A stretch of 64,000 bases of DNA from Mycolicibacterium chubuense NBB4 (GTDB lineage: Bacteria; Actinomycetota; Actinomycetes; Mycobacteriales; Mycobacteriaceae). Location: contig NC_018022.1 of assembly GCF_000266905.1 (NCBI RefSeq), positions 62,001-126,000 of the forward strand, given 5' to 3'. Below the pieces are notes generated by a model. The model was not told where the DNA came from, ran no database searches, and saw only the letters and a program-made list of their open reading frames with translations. Both the position numbers and the translations under genes were made by a program. Positions 26,947 through 35,952 of this stretch are shown one piece after another. The first letter of the stretch is position 1, and the number at the start of each line of letters is the position of its first letter.

Positions 26947-28044
26947 TTAGTGACCCTTCGACAATAGCTGCTGGCCCCTGTGCAGTCGCCCGAACCCGAC
27001 ATGACTACGGATCAACGGCAACGTCGCCGAGGTGGCGAAACCGGGTGGGGCCTCGCACACGGCGGGCACGGCGTTGAGGATCTGCATCCCCGTCGCGACA
27101 CTGGCGGACCGAACGTGTTCTTCCATGGTGGCGTCGCGGGTGAAGCTCGCCAGCGACATGAAGTGGGTGCGCATCGACGGATCCCCTTCGATGGTCAGCG
27201 TCCAGCCGTGCGCGGGTTTGGGCCAGTGACTGGGGTACTCGCCGCCCACCGTCCACAGGGTTTCGATCTCGATGAGTGGTTCTGTGTCTCGGCGCCCCAC
27301 CCAGTTCCAGCGCTGTCCGGCCGTCGTGCCGGCGGCCAGCAGGTGGTCGAAGATCTGATGGTCGTGTTCGGCGGGGATGGCCTCCACGGTGGCGGTGACC
27401 TCGTCGATGCCGGCGTTGAGCGCATCGGCCAGCAGCCAGACCTGTTCGGTGAAGATCGAGCTGTTGAACGCCAGGAAATCGGTTGCCGTCGGGCTGATTT
27501 CTTCGACCGGACGCCCAAAAGCCATGTTGTCGAACGTGATTCCGGTGCTCTCGTAGACCGACCAGTCTGCGCGTTCCTGCAGCGTGATCTTGTCGATCGT
27601 GCGGCTCATACCCGACAACGCCAGCGGTAGCACGCCCGAGAGGTTGCCGGGGTTGATACCGCAGCCGTGTACGGAGCTGGCGCCCTTCTCGCAGGCGGCG
27701 AGGACACGGTCGCGATCTGCGGCGTCGATCCGCGCGGGGTGGAACAGGAAAGCAGTCGTGACAACGTTTTTGCCGCTCTCCAGTACGCGGCAGACGTCAT
27801 CGAGCGCCGCGGTGCGCGGCGTATAGATGACGCAGTCGGCATCGAGTTTCAGGATCTGGTCGACGTCGGTGGTCGCGGTGACGCCGATCGGTTCACGGCC
27901 GACGAGCGTGCCGATATCGACGCCGTTCTTGGTCTCGGAGTAGACGAGTGCGCCCACGAGCTCGAGATCGTATCCGTGGTCGAGGATGGCGGTGACGATC
28001 TCGCCGCCCACCGTGCCGGTACCCCACTGAACAACCCGATGCAC
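26947..28044 (-). CDS. DapB-like (dihydrodipicolinate-reductase-type) NAD(P)-binding protein
   Basis: 365 residues. N-terminal Rossmann motif VVQWGTGTVGGEIVTAIL, then VGALVYSETKNGVDIGTLVG and DCVIYTP, as in the mycobacterial dihydrodipicolinate-reductase-like family of ~350 residues, a family of uncertain function distinct from lysine DapB. The last ~20 residues (SHVGFGRLHRGQQLLSKGH) look unlike the family end, so the 3' terminus may be recombined near 26990. It appears to be chromosomal-type DNA next to an attachment-site-like sequence. Confidence 0.8.
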   Translation of the reverse strand: MHRVVQWGTGTVGGEIVTAILDHGYDLELVGALVYSETKNGVDIGTLVGREPIGVTATTDVDQILKLDADCVIYTPRTAALDDVCRVLESGKNVVTTAFLFHPARIDAADRDRVLAACEKGASSVHGCGINPGNLSGVLPLALSGMSRTIDKITLQERADWSVYESTGITFDNMAFGRPVEEISPTATDFLAFNSSIFTEQVWLLADALNAGIDEVTATVEAIPAEHDHQIFDHLLAAGTTAGQRWNWVGRRDTEPLIEIETLWTVGGEYPSHWPKPAHGWTLTIEGDPSMRTHFMSLASFTRDATMEEHVRSASVATGMQILNAVPAVCEAPPGFATSATLPLIRSHVGFGRLHRGQQLLSKGH

Positions 28045-28076
28045 GATCGGACCGTAGCACCGCGCGGGCCGACGGC

Positions 28077-28436
28077 CTAGAGACGACGCAGGGTCACAAT
28101 GGTGACGTCGTCGTCGGTCTCACTGGACGCCATAGCCGTCGAGATCCAGGTCGCCGTCGAATCGGCTGCGTCACCGAGCGTTTCGGCCAACCGCAAGATA
28201 CCGTCGTCGATCGGCTCGTCGCGAACCGCCTCGTCAACGTTGACACTGACCTGACACACCTCGAAATCGGACTCCCGCACCACGGCCAGGACACCGCGGG
28301 GTTGGACACTGCCGGGTGCGCAGTTGTCGAGGTCGACGGGCGTGCCGACCGGCACGAAGTCGGGCGTCGCGTGATCGCCGCTGGCCACTTCGGCCGCTCG
28401 TCCAGTTCGGCAACGAACAACAGTCGAGGCCTCCAA
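28077..28436 (-). CDS. Hypothetical protein; C terminus resembles PP2C/SpoIIE phosphatases
   Basis: The last ~45 residues (EPIDDGILRLAETLGDAADS ... DDDVTIVTLRRL) look like the end of SpoIIE/RsbU-type phosphatases. The upstream part is unrecognised, and no full phosphatase domain is present. The only start near here is a TTG at 28436; the frame continues upstream into the tRNA-like sequence at 28481, so this may be the remains of a gene cut by integration. Confidence 0.4.
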   Translation of the reverse strand: MEASTVVRCRTGRAAEVASGDHATPDFVPVGTPVDLDNCAPGSVQPRGVLAVVRESDFEVCQVSVNVDEAVRDEPIDDGILRLAETLGDAADSTATWISTAMASSETDDDVTIVTLRRL

Positions 28437-28480
28437 GAGGTCGAATCTTTGAGCCCACTGCTGGACCGTGTCGAAAAGCT

Positions 28481-28506
28481 TGGCGGTGGCGGAGGGATTT
28501 GAAACC
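28481..28506 (-). other. Possible attachment site: tRNA-Ser 3'-end-like sequence
   Basis: On the minus strand the sequence reads TTCAAATCCCTCC followed by GCCACCGCCA: a T-loop, T-stem 3' strand, acceptor 3' strand and CCA of a serine-type tRNA. The body of a tRNA is missing: the bases before the T-loop do not pair with CCCTC. This is what one half of an integration site in a tRNA 3' end looks like. Two TGTGGGCAA repeats lie 95-115 bp further right. Confidence 0.5.
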
Positions 28507-28600
28507 TAAGCGACTACCTAGACAATTTCGCTAAAACGCGGTCTAGCTGCGATTATTGGTTGCGATAGGTCGCTCTCGTTATCGAAAAATCGCAGTAGAT

Positions 28601-28620
28601 TGTGGGCAAAATGTGGGCAA
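28601..28620 (+). repeat. TGTGGGCAA direct repeat
   Basis: TGTGGGCAA at 28601-28609 and again at 28612-28620, separated by AA. They lie close to the tRNA-end-like sequence and could be arm-type binding sites of an integrase, as found around attachment sites of actinobacterial integrated elements. No integrase gene is adjacent in this window. Confidence 0.4.
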
Positions 28621-28750
28621 GAGGTCGCCCCCATCACGATGAGCCCCCCAGGTCGCGATTAGTAGAGTCAGGCGCGCTGACAAGCCACGTTCGCCCGATG
28701 CAAACGAACCTCACGATCGCGATCGATCCGGCGGAGTGTCCGCACTGACG

Positions 28751-29548
28751 TCACCAGGCAGCAGCAAGTTGCGATTGCCTCGCGGCGGCCTCGATGATCC
28801 GCGTCACCGCAGTGTGGTGGACACCCAGCTCGCTCGCGATGCGGTTCACAGCATCGCCATGCCCGTGCGCGTAAAGGATGGCAGCCACTGTGTCTACGGA
28901 CTGTCGCGTCGCCTTCTCTGCGACTAGCGTTTCCGCGAGTTCGCGGATCGGGCCGTCCGCGCTCGCAGTCGCACTTGGCTTGCTGATCGTGACCGTACCG
29001 GTGCGGTTCACCTTCGCCACGGCGCGGCGTGAGGGAGTCGAAGCGTCGCGTTTCGGGATCACGGTGATCGCGCTCGGCGTCGCGGCCGCTCCCGCGCTAC
29101 GGCTGCGACGTGCAGGTTTGTCTCCAATCGCGACAAGTGCGAGGGTCGCGACACCAATCGCCAGGTCGATCACCAGCGGTAGAACCGGCGCGAATGCTGG
29201 ACGGATCCCCGCGATTACCGCGAGGTCACGCAGCGCGACGAACGACAGGACGAAAGCGCCCGACGCGAGGGCACCTGTTGCGGCGACCGCGGCACGGTAG
29301 ACAGCTCCAGACGCTGTCGCCTTGGCCAGCACAGCAAGACCATGGACGGCCAGCAGGAGCACCGTGGGCGGCACCCCAGCGACACATGCAGATAACCAGC
29401 GGGCACCAGGTGCAGCCGTCAGCCACGCATGAGCGACGTTGCCCGCCAACGAGACCAACGTGGCGAGAATCAACCACGACCAGAAGAACCTCACGGCATG
29501 GCGATGGTTGCGTCGAGTGATGTCAGCCTGAGAGAGGTTGGTGGTCAT
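28751..29548 (-). CDS. DUF2637 membrane protein with C-terminal HTH-like region
   Basis: 265 residues. Four hydrophobic segments in the first 150 residues (WLILATLVSLAGNVAHAW, PPTVLLLAVHGLAVL, AFVLSFVALRDLAVIAG, VLPLVIDLAIGVATLALVAI) match the DUF2637 family (SpdB-like proteins of actinobacterial conjugative elements). The tail (RQSVDTVAAILYAHGHGDAVNRIASELGVHHTAVTRII) is HTH-like. It overlaps the XRE regulator by 4 bp. Its presence supports an integrative/conjugative element or plasmid. Confidence 0.82.
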   Translation of the reverse strand: MTTNLSQADITRRNHRHAVRFFWSWLILATLVSLAGNVAHAWLTAAPGARWLSACVAGVPPTVLLLAVHGLAVLAKATASGAVYRAAVAATGALASGAFVLSFVALRDLAVIAGIRPAFAPVLPLVIDLAIGVATLALVAIGDKPARRSRSAGAAATPSAITVIPKRDASTPSRRAVAKVNRTGTVTISKPSATASADGPIRELAETLVAEKATRQSVDTVAAILYAHGHGDAVNRIASELGVHHTAVTRIIEAAARQSQLAAAW

Positions 29549-29769
29549 CGCCCCTCCTCCGTCAGCGTGTGCTCAAACGTCTGTTCACCAATCGTGACTG
29601 TGATCCGGGCTTGGGCCCCGAGAGCATTGAGGTACTCGGACAACGTGCTAAGGAGCACGTCACCGCGACGCTCAAGCTGAGACACGTTGCCCTGGGTGGT
29701 CTGCATCCGTGCAGCCATCTCAACTTGGGTCACCCCGGCCTCGCGTCGAAGCTCCGAAAGTTGGATCAC
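29545..29769 (-). CDS. XRE-family HTH regulator
   Basis: 74 residues: IQLSELRREAGVTQVEMAARMQTTQGNVSQLERRGDVLLSTLSEYLNALG, a standard Cro/C1 HTH with a short strand-rich tail. GTG start at 29769. It is coupled to the DUF2637 gene by an ATGA overlap. A perfect inverted repeat lies 5 bp upstream of the start codon, so autoregulation is very likely. Confidence 0.85.
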   Translation of the reverse strand: MIQLSELRREAGVTQVEMAARMQTTQGNVSQLERRGDVLLSTLSEYLNALGAQARITVTIGEQTFEHTLTEEGR

Positions 29770-29773
29770 CTGG

Positions 29774-29797
29774 TAATAGTAGCTCAGGCTACTATTA
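29774..29797. promoter_or_regulatory. Inverted-repeat operator of the XRE gene
   Basis: TAATAGTAGC (29774-29783) and GCTACTATTA (29788-29797) are exact complements around TCAG. It lies immediately 5' of the XRE start codon, with AT-rich promoter-like DNA upstream (29798-29815), the usual place for the operator of a small Cro-like repressor. Confidence 0.7.
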
Positions 29798-29929
29798 GTT
29801 AAACATGATGTTGTTGCGAGGTGTTAAATGTCCAGCAGAGCTACGCACTAATCCGAGCGAGCGTCCCCCGCGCTTAGCCGGAGGATCATGCCTAGACCTT
29901 GCTTCAGCGACTACAAGTCCCAGTCCTTG

Positions 29930-31566
29930 CCTAGCCTCGATCTTTCGTGAGTGAGTCGATTATGGTGGGTTTGTTCGGCGCGTAATGCACGGAAGTGCCT
30001 GTCCAGCAAGGGAAGATGGGCTTGTCGAAGGTCCATTTGCCCAAGTAGCTGAAAGGCACTCCGTAGGTGAAGCGTAACCGTTGTGGTCGGATTGGTGTCG
30101 AATCGGGCGGCGAGTCGTTGATTTCATCGGCCGGGGCGGCGCTGTTGTTGAAGTCTGCCCAGGTCAGCGGCCTGGACAGGGAGCTCTCGCGGGTGTTGAG
30201 TCCGTGGCGAGCGGCGCGATCGCTGCATGATCCGGGCAAGACAGTGCTGGATTTGGCGGTGACGATCGCACTCGGTGGTGATTGCCTGGCCGACGCCGCG
30301 GTGGTGCGCGCCCAGCCCGAGTTGTTCGGCGCGGTAGCTTCTGACCCTACGATCAGCCGACTCATCGACACTCTGGGTGCGGACTCAGCGGCGGTGATCA
30401 CCGCGATCCGCTCGGCGCGGGCTGCTGCGCGAGCCGCAGTCTGGGGACACCGCTCGCCGCTGCCGGCGGTGGGTTCGGTGGTGGTGGATCTGGATGCCAC
30501 GCTGATCGGCGCGCATTCGGAGAAGGAAGGCGCAACGCCGAACTTCAAGCGGGGTTTCGGGTTTCATCCTTTATTGGCCTTCGTTGACCACGGCGCCGGG
30601 GGCACCGGAGAACCATTGGTCGCCATGCTGCGCCCCGGACGGGCCAACGCCAACACCGCCGCCGATCAGATCGCGGTGCTCGATGCCGCGCTGGACCAGC
30701 TCCCTGCCCAGCTGCGATCTCGGGTACTGGTGCGCGGGGACTCCGGCTCGGGGGTGCAATCGCTGCTGTGGCACATCCACGACCTGGGGTTGACCTACTC
30801 GGTCGGATTCTCGGCGCGTCAACCCGTGCAGGACGCGTTGGCCGCGCTGCCCAAGCAAGCCTGGCGGGCCGCCCTCGATCCCGACGGTGATCGGCGCGAG
30901 GGTGCCCAGGTCGCCGAGCTGACCCGGTGGATGCCGGCGACGTTGATCGGGTGGCCGCCGCGGATGCGCCTCATCGCCCGCCGCGAACGCCCCCACCCCG
31001 GCGCCCAGTTGCACATCACCGACGCCGATGGGTGGCGCATCACCGTGTTCGCCACCAACACCGTCGGCGGGCGCATCGCCGAGCTGGAGGTTCGTCATCG
31101 GCTGCGCGCCCGCGCCGAGGACCGCATCCGCGGACTCAAAGACACCGGCATGGCCAACCTGCCCCTACAGGCGTTCGCCAAGAACCAGATCTGGCTCGAA
31201 CTAGCCTGTCTGGCCTACGAATTGCTCACCTGGACCCAACTGCTGGCGTTCCACGATAAGCCCGCCCGAGCGTGGGAACCCAAACGCCTGCGACTGCGGC
31301 TATTGGCCGTCGCCGCGCGGCTGATCACCACCGGCCGCCGCCGCATCCTGCGTCTGTCGAAGCGATGGCCCTGGGCCGACCTGGTCACCAGCGGACATCA
31401 ACGCCTCGCAGCAATCGCCTGACACCGACCCACAGCACCTACGACCAAGCACCCACAGGAGAGCCGGCGACACAGCGCCGGAAACCAACCACGGTCAAAC
31501 ACCCCCGGCCACCAGACAAGCTCAGACACCCCGTTCCGAGCTCACTCACGAAAGATCGAGGCTAGG
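29930..31566 (+). mobile_element. IS1380-family insertion sequence
   Basis: Bounded by matching terminal inverted repeats: CCTAGCCTCGATCTTTCGTG at the left end and its complement CACGAAAGATCGAGGCTAGG at 31547-31566; pairing extends through GAGTGAG. It holds one transposase. The flanking bases (CTTG left, CCTC right) do not form a target duplication, which suggests later recombination at one side. Confidence 0.85.
30067..31422 (+). CDS. IS1380-family DDE transposase
   Basis: 451 residues. The IS1380 (DDE_Tnp_1) layout is clear: VVVDLDATLIGAHSEKEGATPNFKRGFGFHPLLAF carries the first catalytic Asp, VLVRGDSGSG the second, and RHRLRARAEDRIRGLKDTGMANLPLQ the Glu/Arg region, with the typical late WLELACLAYELLTWTQLLAF. 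GTG start. It fills most of the element, so it appears intact. Confidence 0.92.
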   Translation: MKRNRCGRIGVESGGESLISSAGAALLLKSAQVSGLDRELSRVLSPWRAARSLHDPGKTVLDLAVTIALGGDCLADAAVVRAQPELFGAVASDPTISRLIDTLGADSAAVITAIRSARAAARAAVWGHRSPLPAVGSVVVDLDATLIGAHSEKEGATPNFKRGFGFHPLLAFVDHGAGGTGEPLVAMLRPGRANANTAADQIAVLDAALDQLPAQLRSRVLVRGDSGSGVQSLLWHIHDLGLTYSVGFSARQPVQDALAALPKQAWRAALDPDGDRREGAQVAELTRWMPATLIGWPPRMRLIARRERPHPGAQLHITDADGWRITVFATNTVGGRIAELEVRHRLRARAEDRIRGLKDTGMANLPLQAFAKNQIWLELACLAYELLTWTQLLAFHDKPARAWEPKRLRLRLLAVAARLITTGRRRILRLSKRWPWADLVTSGHQRLAAIA

Positions 31567-31727
31567 CCTCTACGTGGTCACGGGCGACGTTGATCGCGCT
31601 CGCTGAAATTCCCCACTGACGCTCATCGAAGTTCCCCACCCGTGTGGCTCCGCCGAGAAGGGCGGGCCTCCCTCGAAGCTGCTGGTGTCTGACGCCAGTT
31701 GCTCCATCGAAGGAGGCCCGCTTTCTC

Positions 31728-33080
31728 ATGCTCACATGGGAGGACGACTTGGAAGTACATGCCCTACGCAAGCGTGGCTGGTCGATCTCAGCGATCGCCC
31801 GCCACACCGGTTTCGACCGCAAGACGGTCCGCAAATATCTGGCCGGTGACGGCGAACCGGGGGTCCGTGCCCGCAGCGGCCCGGATCCGTTCGATCCGTT
31901 CGTCGACTACGTCACCGCCCGTCTGGTCGAGGACCCGCACCTGTGGGCCCGCACGCTGTTCGACGAGCTCGAGGAGTTGGGGTTCGGCCTGTCGTATCAG
32001 AGCTTGACCCGCAATATCCGGGCCCGCAATCTGCGTCCGGTGTGCGAGGCGTGCCGCACGGCCACACAGCGCCCGAACGCGGTGATCCCGCACCCCCCGG
32101 GTGATGAAACCCAATGGGACTGGCTGGAATTGCCCGATCCGCCGAAGTTCTGGGGATGGGGAAAGACCGCGCATCTGCTGGTGGGCTCGCTGGCGCATTC
32201 CGGCAAGTGGCGTGCCGCCCTGGCGCCCTGCGAAGACCAGCCGCACCTGGTCGCCGGCCTCGACCGCGTGACCCGCGGACTGGGCGGGTGCACGCGGGTA
32301 TGGCGGTTTGACCGGATGGCCACGGTCTGCGACCCCGGTAGCGGCAGGGTGACCGCATCGTTCGCCGGGGTGGCCAAGCACTACGGGGTGTCGGTGGCGA
32401 TCTGCCCGGCCCGGCGCGGCAACCGCAAGGGCGTGGTGGAGAAGGTCAACCACACCGCCGCCCAACGCTGGTGGCGCACCCTGGCCGACGAGGCCACCGT
32501 GGAGCAGGCGCAAGTCAGCGTGGATCGCTTCGCCGCTGTGCGCGGTGACACGAGGCTGCGGGCCACCGCCGACGGCCGCTCCTCGGTCGCTGTGGTGGCC
32601 AAGACCGAGCCGCTGACCCCCGCGCCGGTCATGCCGTATCCGGTGATCGTTTCGGAGACCCGCACAGCGTCACGGCAGGCGCTGGTGTCCTATCGCGGTA
32701 ACCGTTACTCGGTGCCCCCGGAACTGGCGGCGGCTCAGGTCGTGGTCAGTCATCCTGTCGGCGGGCAGTTCTGCGACATCGCCACCGTCAGCGGGATCGT
32801 GGTCGCTCGGCACCGACTGGCCACCGACGGGCTCGGTGTGATGGTGCGCGACAGCGGCCATATCATCGCCCTGGACACCGCGGCGATGGCCACCGCCACG
32901 ACCGGACGACCGCACCGCCGCAAAGAACGCATCCCACCCGGTCCAGCGGCTAAAGCCGCTGCCGCGCAACTACTCCGGATCGATTCCGAAGCCGTCCAAA
33001 CATCAACGCCATCAACCGATTCCACCGTAATCGACCTGTCCGCCTACGAGCGGGCCGCCCAGAACAGGACCATCCAATGA
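31728..33080 (+). CDS. istA: IS21 transposase IstA
   Basis: 450 residues from ATG 31728, with GAAGGAGG 15 bp upstream. N-terminal HTH (HALRKRGWSISAIARHTGFDRKTVRKYLAGD), then an rve-type DDE core (GDETQWDWLELPDPP, HLLVGSLAHSGKWRAAL, NRKGVVEKVNH with the catalytic Glu) and a C-terminal beta-barrel. The stop overlaps istB by 4 bp. Family and pair are unambiguous. Confidence 0.94.
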   Translation: MLTWEDDLEVHALRKRGWSISAIARHTGFDRKTVRKYLAGDGEPGVRARSGPDPFDPFVDYVTARLVEDPHLWARTLFDELEELGFGLSYQSLTRNIRARNLRPVCEACRTATQRPNAVIPHPPGDETQWDWLELPDPPKFWGWGKTAHLLVGSLAHSGKWRAALAPCEDQPHLVAGLDRVTRGLGGCTRVWRFDRMATVCDPGSGRVTASFAGVAKHYGVSVAICPARRGNRKGVVEKVNHTAAQRWWRTLADEATVEQAQVSVDRFAAVRGDTRLRATADGRSSVAVVAKTEPLTPAPVMPYPVIVSETRTASRQALVSYRGNRYSVPPELAAAQVVVSHPVGGQFCDIATVSGIVVARHRLATDGLGVMVRDSGHIIALDTAAMATATTGRPHRRKERIPPGPAAKAAAAQLLRIDSEAVQTSTPSTDSTVIDLSAYERAAQNRTIQ

Positions 33081-33934
33081 CCCCCACCCCACGCACCCCG
33101 AAGACCACCGCCACAACCACCGCCGAGGAGGCACCGTCGGCAGCCGCAAGCCGCTATCAACAGCTGCGCTCGCATCTGGCCGAGCTCAAACTGGCTGCCG
33201 CCGCCGAAGCCTTACCCGCCGTCTTGGACCAAGCCAGCGCCGAAGGAGTCTCGCTCACCGTCGCCTTGGAGCGACTGCTGGCCGTCGAAGTCGAGGCCAG
33301 CACCGCGCGCCGCCTGGCGGGCCGGCTGCGGTTCGCCTGCCTGCCCACCCCGGCTACCCTCGCAGATTTCGATGTCGATGCCGCCGCCGGGATCGACCGC
33401 AAGCTCATCGATGAGTTGGGCACCTGTCGCTACCTGGAATCGGCGACCAACATCTTGCTCATCGGCCCACCGGGCACGGGCAAGACACACCTCTCGGTGG
33501 GATTGGCCAGAGCCGCCGCGCACGCCGGCTACCGGACCTACTTCACCACCGCCGCCGATCTGGCCGCCCGCTGCCACCGCGCCGCGATCGAAGGACGCTG
33601 GGCCACCACCATGCGCTTCTACGCCGGCCCAACACTGCTGGTGATCGACGAACTGGGCTACCTACCGCTACCGGCCGAGGCCGCATCGGCACTGTTTCAG
33701 GTTGTCTCCCAACGATATTTGAAGACCAGCATCGTCATCACCACCAACCGCGGGGTGGGTGCTTGGGGCGACATCCTCGGCGACACCACCGTCGCCGCCG
33801 CCATGCTCGACCGCCTGCTGCACCGCTCCGTGGTCATCAACCTCGACGGCGAGTCCTACCGCCTACGCGACCACCAAGCAGCCGCCGAAACCCTGCGCCG
33901 AACCACCACCGGCAACCGCCAACAACTACACTGA
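33077..33934 (+). CDS. istB: IS21 helper ATPase IstB
   Basis: 285 residues; AAA+ ATPase with Walker A IGPPGTGKTHLS, Walker B LLVIDELGYLPL, and the sensor I region IVITTNRGVGAWGDILGD. N-terminal helix-rich IS21 domain (LAELKLAAAAEALP). It assembles on DNA and licenses IstA-mediated insertion. ATG in the ATGA overlap. Confidence 0.95.
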   Translation: MTPTPRTPKTTATTTAEEAPSAAASRYQQLRSHLAELKLAAAAEALPAVLDQASAEGVSLTVALERLLAVEVEASTARRLAGRLRFACLPTPATLADFDVDAAAGIDRKLIDELGTCRYLESATNILLIGPPGTGKTHLSVGLARAAAHAGYRTYFTTAADLAARCHRAAIEGRWATTMRFYAGPTLLVIDELGYLPLPAEAASALFQVVSQRYLKTSIVITTNRGVGAWGDILGDTTVAAAMLDRLLHRSVVINLDGESYRLRDHQAAAETLRRTTTGNRQQLH

Positions 33935-33996
33935 CCGCTGCTCACAGGTGAGGAATTTCGGCGAGCACACCTGAGGACTTTCGACGAGCGCGATCA

Positions 33997-34454
33997 GTAG
34001 CCGGTGATTGCCACGACGGCGATGATGACTGCAGCAGTGACGGTGTTCATCAGCGTTCCCCACTTCGTGAAGCGGTCGACCGAAGCCCTCTCGTCGAGTG
34101 CTCCGGGGTCACGCCGGTGTTGAGCGCTTCCGCTTCTTCTTGCTGCTGCGGGTGTCGATCACAGGGTGTTGTTGACTGGTGGTGTCCTTCCAGCTTTCGT
34201 GATGGGAGATGGTCGAAGGTCCTCATACGTATCCAGTACCGAGCGGGCCACAGGATTCCGTCATCGGTGATGAACAATCTCCCCGTCATCATAGGCCGAA
34301 AAGTTAGACCAGCAGGGTGCAGCAATTCGCTGACCAGCGAATACGTCGGACTCTCCTGGATTTTGGGAGGTGATCGTCTTATACGCTTGAGCGCTACGAG
34401 AAGTTACTCGGCCTGTGGCGGAACGGATCGGCGTGCCAGTGTCGTGAGATAGGT
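33997..34454. other. Intergenic region after IS21
   Basis: On the minus strand ATG 34050 starts a peptide (MNTVTAAVIIAVVAITGY) whose stop TGA is formed by the IS21 end, so a small membrane-peptide gene may have been interrupted: joined to the DNA left of the IS it would run six more codons to a TAG. The rest shows no supported gene. Confidence 0.4.
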
Positions 34455-35726
34455 ATGACCACCATGTCTGACGACACCACGACCGACTACAGCGACAGCT
34501 ACGAGCCTCACCGGGATGTACTTCTCGACCCCGATGAGGAGCGCGCCCGCCCGGACAGCTACCCGCGCATGTGGAACATGTCTGCGGGGATGGCGTCCTT
34601 CCAGGCAATCATCCGGCCGGACGCACCGGATCGTCCGGAATACGTCGGGGTTCCCATGCCGTCGCGAAACAGCGCCGACCCCGACACCTATGGGGCCAGG
34701 ATCTTCGCGGTGGCCCGGTGGAACGCACTGTGGGAGGCCGCCCAGTTCCGGCGCCGCTTTTTCCATGACGACACCGACACTGAGGCCGATGACCTTGAGA
34801 AATTGCCCCCGGACCTGGCCCGCATCGCTGACCTCGGTGACAACAACATCGTGTTCATTCCCCGCACGCAGACTCGCTACTACGACTACGCTCCCCTGTT
34901 TCACCTGCTCCCCCGCGCGACATTGCACCGGTACGGCCTGCCGATGCTCACCGGTGGACAGTGGCCGTTTTGGGCGGAACTGGCCAACCCAGACCCCTAC
35001 CTGCCCGCGGACTTCAGCCGGCGGCTGTCGCGGGCGTGGGGAGCCACGATCTGGCGCCATCTCATGCCCAGCTCGCCGCAGATCGCTTTCACCAAGGACG
35101 ACCCGATCCGCATCCTGGCGCACAATCTTGACTTCTGGATTCCCGCAGTCACCGAGGCCATGGAAGACGAGATGCGGACCTGGCCGATCGTTGACACCGA
35201 TTTTCCTTCCGGCCCGGTACGGCTGAGCAACGGCGAGATTCTGGAAGGAGCGGCCGCAGGAGGTCCCAGAGTGGGTTCTGACCTGTGGGCCGGTGAAGAA
35301 CAGGCTGCCGAGTTCGTCGAGCGCACCATTGAGGCCGCCGACAAGACCGGGCGGTTACGCGACATCCTCGACACCGTGCGATCCCACCGCGTCCACGACG
35401 ACTTCTCGGACCGGTGGTCACACGCCAAAGAGGACTTCGAACGCACGCTCAACCACAAGCGCTCCAAAGTCACCGTCACCTTCGTCGAACTCGACGACAC
35501 CACCCCGGTGCACGGCCCCGAGACCGAAGTCGTCGGCCAGCTCGCATGCAGCGACTTCCTGACCCTGCTCAACCCCCGCGACAGGGAAGTGGTGGTCGTC
35601 CTACGCAGCGGAGTCACCTCACTCACCGACGTCGGCAAAATCCTCGGCTACAACAGTCACAGCGCCGTATCGAAACGGCTCGCACGCATTCGCGATCAGG
35701 CGGCACGCTTCTTCGACCAGAATTAG
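34455..35726 (+). CDS. Accessory protein with C-terminal sigma-70 region-4-like HTH
   Basis: 423 residues. The body is unrecognised, rich in Asp and aromatic residues (TRYYDYAPLFHLLPRATLHRYGLPML). The C-terminal 75 residues are a HTH: LLNPRDREVVVVLRSGVTSLTDVGKILGYNSHSAVSKRLARIRDQAARFF, like sigma region 4 or LuxR. It may be a replication/transfer regulator of the mobile element. No signal peptide or membrane segment. Confidence 0.65.
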   Translation: MTTMSDDTTTDYSDSYEPHRDVLLDPDEERARPDSYPRMWNMSAGMASFQAIIRPDAPDRPEYVGVPMPSRNSADPDTYGARIFAVARWNALWEAAQFRRRFFHDDTDTEADDLEKLPPDLARIADLGDNNIVFIPRTQTRYYDYAPLFHLLPRATLHRYGLPMLTGGQWPFWAELANPDPYLPADFSRRLSRAWGATIWRHLMPSSPQIAFTKDDPIRILAHNLDFWIPAVTEAMEDEMRTWPIVDTDFPSGPVRLSNGEILEGAAAGGPRVGSDLWAGEEQAAEFVERTIEAADKTGRLRDILDTVRSHRVHDDFSDRWSHAKEDFERTLNHKRSKVTVTFVELDDTTPVHGPETEVVGQLACSDFLTLLNPRDREVVVVLRSGVTSLTDVGKILGYNSHSAVSKRLARIRDQAARFFDQN

Positions 35727-35825
35727 CACCGAAATAAGGAAGTCGGCTATCACCCTGCAGCGCCACCATCAAGGACCCCTCGCTGCGATGGCGAAAAACA
35801 TGGGCAACCGGCAAGTGGCTATGGC

Positions 35826-35856
35826 GATGCGAAATGTGATGCGAAATGTGATGCGA
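35826..35856 (+). repeat. GATGCGAAATGT tandem repeat (iteron-like)
   Basis: GATGCGAAATGT occurs at 35826-35837 and 35838-35849, followed by a partial GATGCGA at 35850-35856. It lies ~100 bp before the Rep-like gene, a position where plasmid replication iterons occur. Two and a half units is few, so origin function is only a possibility. Confidence 0.45.
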
Positions 35857-35952
35857 CGGATATTCGATGTTCTTTTATAGCTCCTTCCGGGAAGGCAATG
35901 ATCAGCGTCTTGATTGCGTGGTTGTTAGGCAGTGAACTGGCATCATGGGTCC

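Larger units (their letters stand above)
31591..33996 (+). mobile_element. IS21-family insertion sequence
   Basis: The ends TGATCGCGCTCG (31591) and CGAGCGCGATCA (33985-33996) are inverted repeats; internal sub-repeats follow (GAAATTCCCCA and GAAGTTCCCCA on the left, matching GGAATTTC and GGACTTTC on the right). It encodes istA and istB. It begins 24 bp after the IS1380 element. The right end truncates a small membrane-peptide frame (34050 to 33994). Confidence 0.88.
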
